Below, one piece after another: positions 9,381 to 17,392 of a DNA stretch of 64,000 bases (positions are counted from its first letter, which is position 1; every line of letters begins with the position of its first letter). Origin of the DNA: SHZL01 sp963784425 (GTDB taxonomy: Bacteria; Pseudomonadota; Gammaproteobacteria; Xanthomonadales; SZUA-36). Made by a program: the position numbers and the translations under genes. Where the stretch lies: NCBI GenBank assembly GCA_963784425.1, contig CAWARM010000011.1, positions 868,001 through 932,000 on the forward strand, read 5' to 3'. The notes beneath the pieces are model-generated. The model was given only the letters and a program-made list of their open reading frames with translations. It searched no databases and was not told the origin of the DNA.

Positions 9381-10498
9381 CAGGATTCACCCGGTTTCGC
9401 AACGGTTGCGTTGATCTCGAAAATCTCCAGCCCGCTGGCAGAATCCAGCCTGGTGGAGCCACGAAATGCCGCATTATCAAAAAGCCCGGAGCTGTTTACA
9501 ACCTCGATCAGGTGCTGAGCATTGCTTGACTTACCCTGCATGAGAACGCCATCCTGGCTAATGACCAGGCGGTCAAGGTAGGTATCGTCAGGCAGCGTCC
9601 TGGTTATCTCTGCAAGCAGCTCAATGGCCATCGGCGAGGTCGACCGCTTTCTCGTCAGGAAACTCGCCGCTTCGCTTGTTTCCGTCACCTGTTCCCGCAG
9701 CCGCTGCACTTTCCGCGCTTCATCCTGAACCTCCGCAATTCCGTTTTCCAGGCTGTCCACTCGATGGGCCCGCAGGCTTAGCGATTGCACCATCAACACA
9801 ATCAGCAAGACCAGGGCCGCCGCTGCGAGTGAATAATTCAGGCGGGACTTCGGGTTGATCGTGCGGAAGCGCTTGTCGACGGGTAAAAGATTGATGCCAA
9901 GCGTCTTGTCGCGATCAATAACGTCCACGCCGCTGACGGCAAGTCCACGCGCGGCCAATAACTCCAGCACGGCGTCAACCGGTTTGCGCTGAACAACGAA
10001 CAGGTCGATTTTTATCTGCGCGTTATCTTTGTCGGCGCCAAGCAATTGCCAGGTGAAATAAACATCAGCCACACGGAAAGGCGTTTGCCGGTCCATTTCA
10101 AATGCCAGTACCTGCTGCAGATTGGGTTCAGTCGCCGCCGGCAGGGTTAATGGCTTGCGCAGAATCTTGTCAGAGTCCAGCAGCAGAAACCTCGGTGCTT
10201 CCTGAATGTCATGCTTCTCCAGCAGGTTGCGAATTCCTTGCTTTTGCAGCGTGGCTTCCTCGTCCAGCGAAAAAGACTCCAGCCAACTGGCAGAACGATT
10301 CTCCTCTATCCCCAACTTCAGTTGCCCTGAGTTCACTATCAGGGTGACTCGCCGCAAAGCATGCTGCATCCTTTCCCGCCAGGTCGCTGGGAGGCTTTGA
10401 GCAAGCTCGCCAAACCACCAACTGAAAAAGGAACCTACCTGGCCGTTTCGAAGGCGGGCGCTCCAATACTGGACTTTGTTATTCAACGCAATCGCCAT
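9380..10498 (-). CDS. gspL: Type II secretion system protein GspL
   Basis: Inner-membrane platform protein, 372 aa. The cytoplasmic N-terminal half has the divergent actin-like fold of GspL/PilM and contains LQQVLAFEMDRQTPFRVADVYF. A transmembrane helix at about residues 221-240 (YSLAAAALVLLIVLMVQSLS) is followed by a PilN-like periplasmic part with a coiled coil and the ferredoxin-like LLAEITRTLPDDTYLDRLVI. This arrangement matches XpsL-type proteins. The cytoplasmic part should bind the N-terminal domain of GspE, and the periplasmic part should bind GspM, encoded next with overlapping codons. Confidence 0.86.
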   Translation of the reverse strand: MAIALNNKVQYWSARLRNGQVGSFFSWWFGELAQSLPATWRERMQHALRRVTLIVNSGQLKLGIEENRSASWLESFSLDEEATLQKQGIRNLLEKHDIQEAPRFLLLDSDKILRKPLTLPAATEPNLQQVLAFEMDRQTPFRVADVYFTWQLLGADKDNAQIKIDLFVVQRKPVDAVLELLAARGLAVSGVDVIDRDKTLGINLLPVDKRFRTINPKSRLNYSLAAAALVLLIVLMVQSLSLRAHRVDSLENGIAEVQDEARKVQRLREQVTETSEAASFLTRKRSTSPMAIELLAEITRTLPDDTYLDRLVISQDGVLMQGKSSNAQHLIEVVNSSGLFDNAAFRGSTRLDSASGLEIFEINATVAKPGES

Positions 10499-10504
10499 GG
10501 TTTT

Positions 10505-11395
10505 TCAGTGATGGAATCCTTCTTTCCAGCGCAGGATCTTATAGGGAAGCCCATTTCCATTTTCCCCCAGGCTTATTGTTGCCTCGATCTGGTCCCAGAC
10601 TCCGTTGGGCAATGTCGCTTTAGCCACGATACTATACGTCACCCCCCGCCCCCTGACCATTGCCACCTGGCCGTTGGGCAAAGACATGGATAAACCATCG
10701 TTGACGTCTTTTGATTGTCGTTCTTCGACGAATTTCACCGCATCATCCGGGGTCATATCCGGCAACGCAAGCAACGATTCAACAGGAGCGTAGGCTGGGT
10801 CGGGCAAATTGTCTTCAGACCAGACAGTCAAGCCGGGTTCCATTTTCTGATACAGATCCCACGGCAAACCAATCACCTGTAGCAGTTCTTCCACCATGAT
10901 GAATTCACGGTTTGCTGGGCCGACCTGGTATCCGGCATCGGTATACTCACCTTCTTCCGCGCCGTTGGGGCGGACCAATTCGTCTGGATCCGTCCAATCC
11001 AGGATGGCGGATGCCAACGCTTTCGCGACGCCTTCCTCCACATCATTGGCGACGAAAAGACGCACCAGTGTTTCCTCGTCCGCAGAATTGATGTTCACCT
11101 TGCCTCTTTCGTCCGTCACCTTGACTTCTATCGTGGCATCGTCGTACTTCAATTCGTAGGGACGGCCATCCGGCGTCCATCGCTTATCGTCTTCCGGATC
11201 GCGCAGTGACAATACCGCGAGGTTCAGACCAGCTTCCGCTATCAACCTGGCACGGGTGCCCCACATCACGCTGTGAGCTTCCAGCTGGTCCATTCGGGCC
11301 ATCAGTGTATAAGCACCCGAAGAAATTGTTACCAGCAGCAGAATCCATAAAACCATGACCAGCGCAACACCGGTTTGCGTTCGCCGCGCTTTCAA
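10505..11395 (-). CDS. gspK: Type II secretion minor pseudopilin GspK
   Basis: Minor pseudopilin that caps the pseudopilus with GspI and GspJ, 296 aa. The prepilin leader reads KARRTQTG followed by the hydrophobic helix VALVMVLWILLLVT. As is usual for GspK, it lacks the Glu5 of major pilins. The large globular domain contains VKVTDERGKVNINSADEETLVRLF and ILDWTDPDELVRPNGAE, hallmarks of the family. The most upstream start is a TTG overlapping the gspJ stop (TTGA); no good ATG precedes the leader. It ends six bases before gspL. Confidence 0.88.
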   Translation of the reverse strand: MKARRTQTGVALVMVLWILLLVTISSGAYTLMARMDQLEAHSVMWGTRARLIAEAGLNLAVLSLRDPEDDKRWTPDGRPYELKYDDATIEVKVTDERGKVNINSADEETLVRLFVANDVEEGVAKALASAILDWTDPDELVRPNGAEEGEYTDAGYQVGPANREFIMVEELLQVIGLPWDLYQKMEPGLTVWSEDNLPDPAYAPVESLLALPDMTPDDAVKFVEERQSKDVNDGLSMSLPNGQVAMVRGRGVTYSIVAKATLPNGVWDQIEATISLGENGNGLPYKILRWKEGFHH

Positions 11396-12099
11396 TTTCT
11401 TTTCTGCCTGCGGTCAATCAGTTGCTTGATGGCGGAGTTATAGGAAACGCTTCCATCAACGCCGTCAACCACGCTGCCATCAATTTTTATGGCCGCAACC
11501 AGCATGGGCCACTTGGTATAACTACCTTCTTCAAATTCGATGTCCAGTGAAATGGCCAGGGGCAGCTTGTCGGTTTCTTCCCAGTCCGAGGTCCAGGGGA
11601 GCAATTCTCCATCCTTGTCACGTCCCAGGAAGCTGAATTCGGCGGAAGCGATATGGTCAATCAGGCTGATCGGCGCCCGTTCACTCAAGCGGGATTCTTC
11701 AAAGCCCTGAACTGGAGCCTGCTCGAGCACCAGTTCAAGACCATGTTCCCCGGAAACAATACTCAGTTGTTGTACCTGCGGCCCGCCAAACCCCAGGTAA
11801 CCAGGCATTGGACCAACGAAGCGGATGGAGCTCGCGCTTCCGTCAAAAATTTCGGCCTTGTCTCCTTCCGTGGTTTTTCCTTCCTCTTGATTGAAAGCCA
11901 GCGGAATCGCCTGGTTCAGCTGCTTGTGCACAAACTGATGTGCCATGCGCAGGTGTCCGCTTTCTTCAAGGATGGTCTGCCCACGGTCGGTGGCCTGGAT
12001 GGCGGCGTGCAGGCCGCCATAGGCCAACGCCAACAGAATGCTCAGCAGGGTTATGGCGAGTAATAACTCAACCAGTGTAAATCCTTTTGACAGGTTCAT
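11392..12099 (-). CDS. gspJ: Type II secretion minor pseudopilin GspJ
   Basis: Minor pseudopilin, 235 aa. A short leader MNLSKG is followed by FTLVELLLAITLLSILLALAY, with Glu at position +5 of the mature protein. The globular domain contains RMAHQFVHKQLNQAIPL and ISLDIEFEEGSYTKWPMLV, typical of GspJ. Leader cleavage and N-methylation would need a prepilin peptidase (GspO/PilD), which is not in this window. Its ATG overlaps the end of gspI (ATGA). It should form the tip complex with GspI and GspK. Confidence 0.88.
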   Translation of the reverse strand: MNLSKGFTLVELLLAITLLSILLALAYGGLHAAIQATDRGQTILEESGHLRMAHQFVHKQLNQAIPLAFNQEEGKTTEGDKAEIFDGSASSIRFVGPMPGYLGFGGPQVQQLSIVSGEHGLELVLEQAPVQGFEESRLSERAPISLIDHIASAEFSFLGRDKDGELLPWTSDWEETDKLPLAISLDIEFEEGSYTKWPMLVAAIKIDGSVVDGVDGSVSYNSAIKQLIDRRQKRN

Positions 12100-12548
12100 G
12101 CGCCCTTCCCCGCTTTATCGGCCAGCACGGCCTTGATGGTACTGAAGCGGTTGGAGTGTTCGTTCGGGTAATCACCCCAGGTGATGACGAATTCGACCTC
12201 AAGCAAGTCAATTCCAGTCAGTTCTTCCAATTCCACACTACGGGCAGTATCTGTCGTGCCTGCAAAAGGACCTATTTGTATATCCCAGCGATAAACTCCG
12301 GATTCGCCGTTGGCTCTCACGCCTGCTTCGAGAGGAATATCCAATCCCACCCGGTCCATCACGGATTGCGTAATCAGGGCAACCTCGGTGTATTGCCGGG
12401 CTCGCACGGTATTGCGCATGGAGCCAGAAATAATTTCCAGGACCACGGAAAAACTCAAGGCAAAAATCACAAAAGCCAGCAACACCTCAATCAGGGTGAA
12501 TCCTGAAGCAGTGGAACGGTGTGGTGGTCGCGGTGCGCGTGACGCCAT
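12096..12548 (-). CDS. gspI: Type II secretion minor pseudopilin GspI
   Basis: Minor pseudopilin, 150 aa. The leader MASRAPRPPHRSTASG precedes FTLIEVLLAFVIFALSFSVV, with Glu at +5. The globular part contains ARQYTEVALITQSVMDRVGLDIPL and YRWDIQIGPF, matching the GspI family (usually 120-150 aa). It lies 3 nt after gspH and overlaps gspJ by ATGA. It is expected to start tip assembly with GspJ and GspK. Confidence 0.87.
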   Translation of the reverse strand: MASRAPRPPHRSTASGFTLIEVLLAFVIFALSFSVVLEIISGSMRNTVRARQYTEVALITQSVMDRVGLDIPLEAGVRANGESGVYRWDIQIGPFAGTTDTARSVELEELTGIDLLEVEFVITWGDYPNEHSNRFSTIKAVLADKAGKGA

Positions 12549-12551
12549 GGA

Positions 12552-12998
12552 CTAATCCTCCGGAGGCTGCACGGAAGCTTCGCCAGTCAGCCAGGCAACA
12601 TTGATGCGATAAATCCGGCCATTTGCATCGAGTTCAACGGATCCACCCGTGGAGCCCCCATCGGGATAAAAGCGAATACCTCCGACCGACTCGGCGGTCA
12701 ACTCTGAGCGAGCTGTAGTCAGCAAAACTGTCATGCCTTCCGGCAACTTCACTGCTGCTTTTTTCGGCGCAAGGTAAGACTGGTTCTCGGCATCAACCAG
12801 GAAAACCTGTTCTTGTTTATCCAGAATTGCACGTGTTCGCGTATAGCGCAGGGAGGCAGCCATTTTACGAGCCGCAGTGCGCATTTCGGCGCCGCTGATG
12901 CTGCGGGAAATGGATGTTCCAACCAGGGCCAGGACCAGGCCGGCAATCACCAGCACCACCAGCAACTCGACCAGCGTGAAGCCTTTCGAATCCTCCAT
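12552..12998 (-). CDS. gspH: Type II secretion pseudopilin GspH
   Basis: Minor pseudopilin that joins the tip complex to the GspG filament. I use the ATG at 12998, which gives the compact leader MEDSKG before FTLVELLVVLVIAGLVLALV. A GTG at 13058 would give an unusually long leader of 26 residues. Neither start has a strong Shine-Dalgarno site. The globular domain contains MRTAARKMAASLRYTRTRAI and a C-terminal stretch rich in Gly and aromatic residues (GGIRFYPDGGSTGGSVEL), the GspH signature. Glu5 of the mature helix is present. Confidence 0.86.
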   Translation of the reverse strand: MEDSKGFTLVELLVVLVIAGLVLALVGTSISRSISGAEMRTAARKMAASLRYTRTRAILDKQEQVFLVDAENQSYLAPKKAAVKLPEGMTVLLTTARSELTAESVGGIRFYPDGGSTGGSVELDANGRIYRINVAWLTGEASVQPPED

Positions 12999-13070
12999 TG
13001 GGGCGCGCGCGGGTGTTTTTTGAGTCACGTTCAGAACCACTCGAAACGCGCTACGCACAGTGGCGAAGCA

Positions 13071-13562
13071 CTATTCCCAGCTGTTGATGTCCGCGTTCTT
13101 ACCTTCGCCGCCCGGTTGGCCGTCGGCACCCAGTGTGGTGATGTCAAATTCACCATGTTCGCCAGGAAACTTGTATTCGTATTCATGACCCCAGGGATCT
13201 TTCAAACTGGCAGCCTTGACATAGGGCCCGTTCCAGCCGGCTGCACCCGGGTCTTCCACCAGCTGCTGCAAGCTTTCGGGTGTTGCGCCGGTATCCAGAT
13301 AATAACTCTCTACGGCCATTGACAGCCTGCTTACCTGGGAAGCAGCGGCTTTTGCTTTTGCGCCCTCGGCTTTGCCGATGATACTTGGCAGCACAAGTCC
13401 GCCGATCAGGGCGAGAATGACCAGAACCAGCAACAGTTCAACCAGTGTGAAACCGCCGGTCCGGGCAACGATTGGCCGACCAGGACTGGTCAGCAACTTT
13501 CGCATTCTCGGCAAATTCATCTTCTCCATATTTCCAGACTCCATTTTGCGGCTTCCGTTCAT
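13071..13562 (-). CDS. gspG: Type II secretion major pseudopilin GspG
   Basis: Major pseudopilin, subunit of the pseudopilus piston. After a positively charged leader ending ARTGG, the mature helix starts FTLVELLLVLVILALIGGLV with Glu5. The C-terminal domain carries the family's calcium-site and loop motifs: DPWGHEYEYKFPGEHGEFDI and TLGADGQPGGEGKNADINSW. The ATG at 13562 overlaps the gspF stop. An ATG at 13529 has GGAG nine bases upstream and may be the true start, giving a leader closer to normal length. It is the most diagnostic gene of the operon together with gspE and gspD. Confidence 0.93.
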   Translation of the reverse strand: MNGSRKMESGNMEKMNLPRMRKLLTSPGRPIVARTGGFTLVELLLVLVILALIGGLVLPSIIGKAEGAKAKAAASQVSRLSMAVESYYLDTGATPESLQQLVEDPGAAGWNGPYVKAASLKDPWGHEYEYKFPGEHGEFDITTLGADGQPGGEGKNADINSWE

Positions 13563-14773
13563 CCCACAAGGTCATTGATGCCCAATATCGCCAATAGCAC
13601 CGACATGACGATCGTACCGATCATCACGGCCAGCAATAATGTTACCACCGGTGTGAAGATGGCCAACAAGCGTTCAATCGTGTTGCGAACTTCAATATCG
13701 TAGGTGTCCGAGACTTTCATCAACATCGCATCAAGTTGACCGGTCTCTTCGCCCACGCTGATCATCTGCAAGGCAAACCTCGGGAACCTGCCGCCCTTGG
13801 CCAGATTGCGCGCAAGCCCGCCGCCGGTCTTAACTTCCCGCGCGGCATCGCTCACATCCTTGCGCAAGACGGTATTGTTTACGACATTGCGCGCGATGGA
13901 AAGTGCCGCCAGGAGTGGAACGCCATTACTCAGCAAGGTTCCCAGCGTTCGGGTCAACCTTGCCGTTTCGAGCTTGGCCACGAGGTCCCCCGCCCATTTG
14001 AAACGCAACACGCGGCCATCCCAGGCAAAGCGCTTTTCTTCAACAACCATCATTCTGCGGAACTGGGCAACCGCAAGGAAGGAGAGCAGAATAATTGCCC
14101 ACCAGAAGTGCTGCAGTACCTTACCTACCCCCAGCACGATTTTGGTAATCAATGGCAGGTCGCCACCAAGCTCTTCAAATATGGGAGTGAATTGGGGAAT
14201 CACATACACCAGCAACAAGATCAGTGAACCTGCCGCGAGCAACAGCAGAATGATGGGGTAAATCAGTGCAGAAACGACACTGTCTTTCAAATCGCGGGAC
14301 CGTTCCATGTAGTCGCTCAAGCGACTGAGCGTAACATCCAGAGTGCCACCTATTTCGCCGGCGCGAACCATGCTAACGAACAAGCGACTGAAAGCACCAT
14401 GCTGTTTTTCCAAAGCATCCGACAGGCTGCCGCCTTCGCGTACATGTTCGCGGATGTCACTGACTGTGCTCCTCACACGGTCATTCTCGGACAGCTCCAT
14501 CAAGACCTGCAGCGAACGATCAAGCGGTAGGCCCGCACCCAGCAAGGTAGACATTTGCTGGGTAAACTGCCCAACCTCGCGGGTGCTCATGCCGCGGCGC
14601 ATCATTCGCAGGGCACTCAGGCTGAACCCTCCGGTGCCAGCTTCTTTTGCCTGTAATGGAATATTGCCGGCTTCTTGAAGCTTCAGAACGACGAGTTCCA
14701 CGCTGGCGGCTTCCATGGTGCCGCGGACGGTCTCACCACTTGGTGCCACCGCTTTGTATTCAAACAATGGCAT
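13559..14773 (-). CDS. gspF: Type II secretion inner-membrane platform protein GspF
   Basis: Polytopic platform protein, 404 aa, with two T2SSF domains. The start is ATG 14773, giving the conserved N-terminus MPLFEYKAVAPSGETVRGTME and overlapping the gspE stop by one base (TGATG). Domain one contains FTQQMSTLLGAGLPLDRSLQVL and domain two contains LTRTLGTLLSNGVPLLAALSIA. Each is followed by a membrane segment, with a third near the C-terminus (FTPVVTLLLAVMIGTIVMSVLLAI). GspF is thought to pass GspE-driven motion to pseudopilin insertion. Confidence 0.94.
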   Translation of the reverse strand: MPLFEYKAVAPSGETVRGTMEAASVELVVLKLQEAGNIPLQAKEAGTGGFSLSALRMMRRGMSTREVGQFTQQMSTLLGAGLPLDRSLQVLMELSENDRVRSTVSDIREHVREGGSLSDALEKQHGAFSRLFVSMVRAGEIGGTLDVTLSRLSDYMERSRDLKDSVVSALIYPIILLLLAAGSLILLLVYVIPQFTPIFEELGGDLPLITKIVLGVGKVLQHFWWAIILLSFLAVAQFRRMMVVEEKRFAWDGRVLRFKWAGDLVAKLETARLTRTLGTLLSNGVPLLAALSIARNVVNNTVLRKDVSDAAREVKTGGGLARNLAKGGRFPRFALQMISVGEETGQLDAMLMKVSDTYDIEVRNTIERLLAIFTPVVTLLLAVMIGTIVMSVLLAILGINDLVG

Positions 14774-16518
14774 CAGTTTTCCTGTGTAACCCGGAGCACT
14801 TCTTCCAGCGTGGTCACGCCCTGCAGACACTTGTTGAGGCCATCCTGGTACATGGTGCGCATGCCCTCAGCCACGGCGAGGTCCTGGATTTCACCAGCTG
14901 TAGCATGCTTCATGATCAGCCGCCGAATGGGATCAGTCATGAGCAGCAACTCCATGATGGTGGTCCGGCCCCGGTAGCCGTTAGGGTTCTCTTCGCTGGG
15001 AAGCGGCCTGTAGACCACGTAACGATCTTGTTCCTTCAGCCGCGTCATACCGATCTCTTTCGCCACTTCCGGCAGTAGCTCATAGCTTTCGCGATGAATC
15101 GGGTCCAGCGTACGCACGAGGCGCTGTGCCAAAATCGCGTTAACCGTGGAAGTCAGAAGGTAGTCTTCAACTCCCATGTCGAGCATGCGGGTCACGCCAC
15201 CGGCGGCGTCATTGGTATGTATCGTTGATAGAACGAGATGGCCGGTAAGGGCTGACTGGATGGCGATCTTAGCCGTCTCCAGGTCACGCATTTCCCCGAT
15301 CATGATGACATCGGGATCTTGCCGGACAATTGCACGCAATGCATGGGAAAAGTCCAGGCCGATGGAAGCTTTTGCCTGTATCTGGTTAATGCCTTCCAGT
15401 TGATATTCAACCGGGTCTTCTACAGTGATGATTTTTCGCTCAGGTGTGTTCAGTTTACTCAAGGCGGTATAAAGCGTCGTGGTCTTACCGGATCCTGTTG
15501 GGCCGGTAACGAGGATAATGCCATGCGGCATTTCCAGCACCTGCGTAAGCTTGCTCTCGATGTGCTTATCAAGGCCCAGCGACTCGAAATCAAACACGAT
15601 GTTTTCACGGTCCAGGATTCGCATTACCACGCTTTCGCCATGCGAAGTGGGTACGGTGGAAACACGCAGGTCCAGCTCTTTGCCCTGGACTCTATGCATG
15701 ATGCGGCCATCCTGTGGAAGACGACGTTCGGCAATGTTCATCTTTGCCATGATCTTGACGCGGCTGATGACGGCAGCTGTGGAACTCGACGGCGGTGCTT
15801 CGACTTCCTGTAATACACCATCAACGCGGTAGCGCACTTTCAAGCGGTTTTCAAACGGCTCGATATGAATATCCGAAGCCCGTGCTTCCACCGCCCTTTG
15901 CATTAACAGGTTGACCAGGCGTATGACGGGAGCCTCTGAGGCCAGGTCCCGCAGATGTTCAACGTCTTCCAATTCACCTTCAGACTCAGGGCCGAGACGA
16001 TCAACAATCTGGCCCATGGCGCTGCGGCCACCGCCCAGTAGTTTCTCGATGCCATTATCAACTTCCGAGGCAACCCCGACCTGCCTGATGATGTTCTTGC
16101 CACTGGCCATGGCCAACGATTGGATGGCAAATTCATCACGCGGGTTGGCCATGACAACGGTCAGGTCTGTGTCCGTTTCAGCGATGGGGAGGATTTGGTT
16201 TTCTTTGAGGTAGCGAACGGAAATTCCCGCGAGCTCGGGTACTTCATCCGGTAAGTCCGTGGTGCGAATGAAGGGTAAATTGAGCAGCGAGGACTCCGCT
16301 TCCGCTACATCCCGCTCGGAAACCAGGCCGAGGCGAACCAGCAGGGAGATCAGGTCGCCCCCGTTTTGCTCCTGGTAGGTTTCCGCCCGCTTGAGGTCCA
16401 CTTGTTTAAGGCGATTGCTGCTAAGCAGGAACTCGCGCACAGCCTCAGTAGCCGATAGCGGCGATTCCAGGGACACTGCCGGGTGGGGGTCTATGGACTG
16501 CTGATCGGTTGCTTGCAC
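14773..16518 (-). CDS. gspE: Type II secretion ATPase GspE
   Basis: Cytoplasmic hexameric ATPase that powers pseudopilus assembly, 581 aa, from a GTG start. The N1E domain (LISLLVRLGLVSERDVAEAE) would contact GspL. The ATPase core has Walker A GPTGSGKTTT, an Asp box, Walker B VIMIGEMRDLETA and a His box ALTGHLVLSTIHTNDA. Unusually, the C-terminal region between LVRTLDPIHRESYELL and NPNGYRGRTTIMELL has no cysteines, whereas most GspE proteins carry a four-cysteine zinc site here. It is the first gene of the eleven-gene operon. The 167 nt between it and the upstream membrane-protein gene may hold a promoter, but none is obvious. Confidence 0.95.
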   Translation of the reverse strand: MQATDQQSIDPHPAVSLESPLSATEAVREFLLSSNRLKQVDLKRAETYQEQNGGDLISLLVRLGLVSERDVAEAESSLLNLPFIRTTDLPDEVPELAGISVRYLKENQILPIAETDTDLTVVMANPRDEFAIQSLAMASGKNIIRQVGVASEVDNGIEKLLGGGRSAMGQIVDRLGPESEGELEDVEHLRDLASEAPVIRLVNLLMQRAVEARASDIHIEPFENRLKVRYRVDGVLQEVEAPPSSSTAAVISRVKIMAKMNIAERRLPQDGRIMHRVQGKELDLRVSTVPTSHGESVVMRILDRENIVFDFESLGLDKHIESKLTQVLEMPHGIILVTGPTGSGKTTTLYTALSKLNTPERKIITVEDPVEYQLEGINQIQAKASIGLDFSHALRAIVRQDPDVIMIGEMRDLETAKIAIQSALTGHLVLSTIHTNDAAGGVTRMLDMGVEDYLLTSTVNAILAQRLVRTLDPIHRESYELLPEVAKEIGMTRLKEQDRYVVYRPLPSEENPNGYRGRTTIMELLLMTDPIRRLIMKHATAGEIQDLAVAEGMRTMYQDGLNKCLQGVTTLEEVLRVTQEN

Positions 16519-16685
16519 TGGATGTATCCGTTGGGAGTCGGTTAATAGCCGGGATTATACGGCACACCGGCTTTGGCATTCACGAGCCGTGCGCTCCATA
16601 TCCGGGTAACATTGGAAGGGACGTTTCTTTACCCTGAGAACAGACCATTGCCGGCCAGATCGGTTCCCCCCCAATCGTACACTGC

Positions 16686-17390
16686 TCAGCTCGCGTTCGC
16701 CCGGCCCAACTGTCCGACCTGCCACCCAACAAACTGCTCAACCAACCGGCGATTCATAAGCACCCAAACGAAAATTGGCGCCAGAGCAGGGAAAATCAGA
16801 GAACCCAGTTGGTAGCCCAACGCGATCACCGTGTCGGATACACCGGCTTGGAGCACAATCTCATGAGTTTGCGCCCCAAAGTTGAACGACAACATTTTCA
16901 AAGACTCGAACACCACGCCCCAAACCTGGACAAACGTAATCGTTGTGTAGCCAACTATAAGAACAGCAACTTTACGCAGCAGACTGGCATCCGAACCCAT
17001 GACCAGTCCAAACAACAAGGGCAACCCGTAGCTGAATACCAGCGGGTTTACAACGAAGCCCAGAACCTCCGTGCTGTTATCGCGAAAGGTGTATTGGATT
17101 GTGGTTTCAACCTGGAAAAGAAAATGCTGGCCGGGTTCCACAATGATCTGGTGAAAATGACTACCCAGAATTTCCGACAGGACCGCCCCGGAAATTATCC
17201 TCGCGGGGGCGCCATGAAAAGCCGATAGATAGAACCACAACATGAATCCAAAGATCATCCACAACGATGCAAGGATCAGCAACTCACTAAGTCGCAACTC
17301 CTCTCCGGAATCTGCACCGGGAAGATCAACCACATTCGCGTCGTGGCCGGGCACAGGGTTTGTTGGGTCGGTTGGCTCAGTCATTGGCAT
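16686..17390 (-). CDS. Polytopic membrane protein resembling exosortase H-associated family
   Basis: Protein of 234 aa with about five transmembrane segments. The N-terminus is acidic and Pro-rich (TEPTDPTNPVPGHDANVV). The diagnostic-looking stretch is GFVVNPLVFSYGLPLLFGLV, then VQVWGVVFESLKMLSFNFG. This recalls membrane proteins encoded beside exosortase XrtH in gammaproteobacteria, which share NPL-YSYGLPLL and WGV-FD-LK motifs. That comparison is from memory and unverified. No exosortase is visible in the window. It follows purL with only two intervening bases, and AGGA is five bases before its ATG. It lies just upstream of the secretion operon. Confidence 0.55.
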   Translation of the reverse strand: MPMTEPTDPTNPVPGHDANVVDLPGADSGEELRLSELLILASLWMIFGFMLWFYLSAFHGAPARIISGAVLSEILGSHFHQIIVEPGQHFLFQVETTIQYTFRDNSTEVLGFVVNPLVFSYGLPLLFGLVMGSDASLLRKVAVLIVGYTTITFVQVWGVVFESLKMLSFNFGAQTHEIVLQAGVSDTVIALGYQLGSLIFPALAPIFVWVLMNRRLVEQFVGWQVGQLGRANAS

Positions 17391-17392
17391 TT

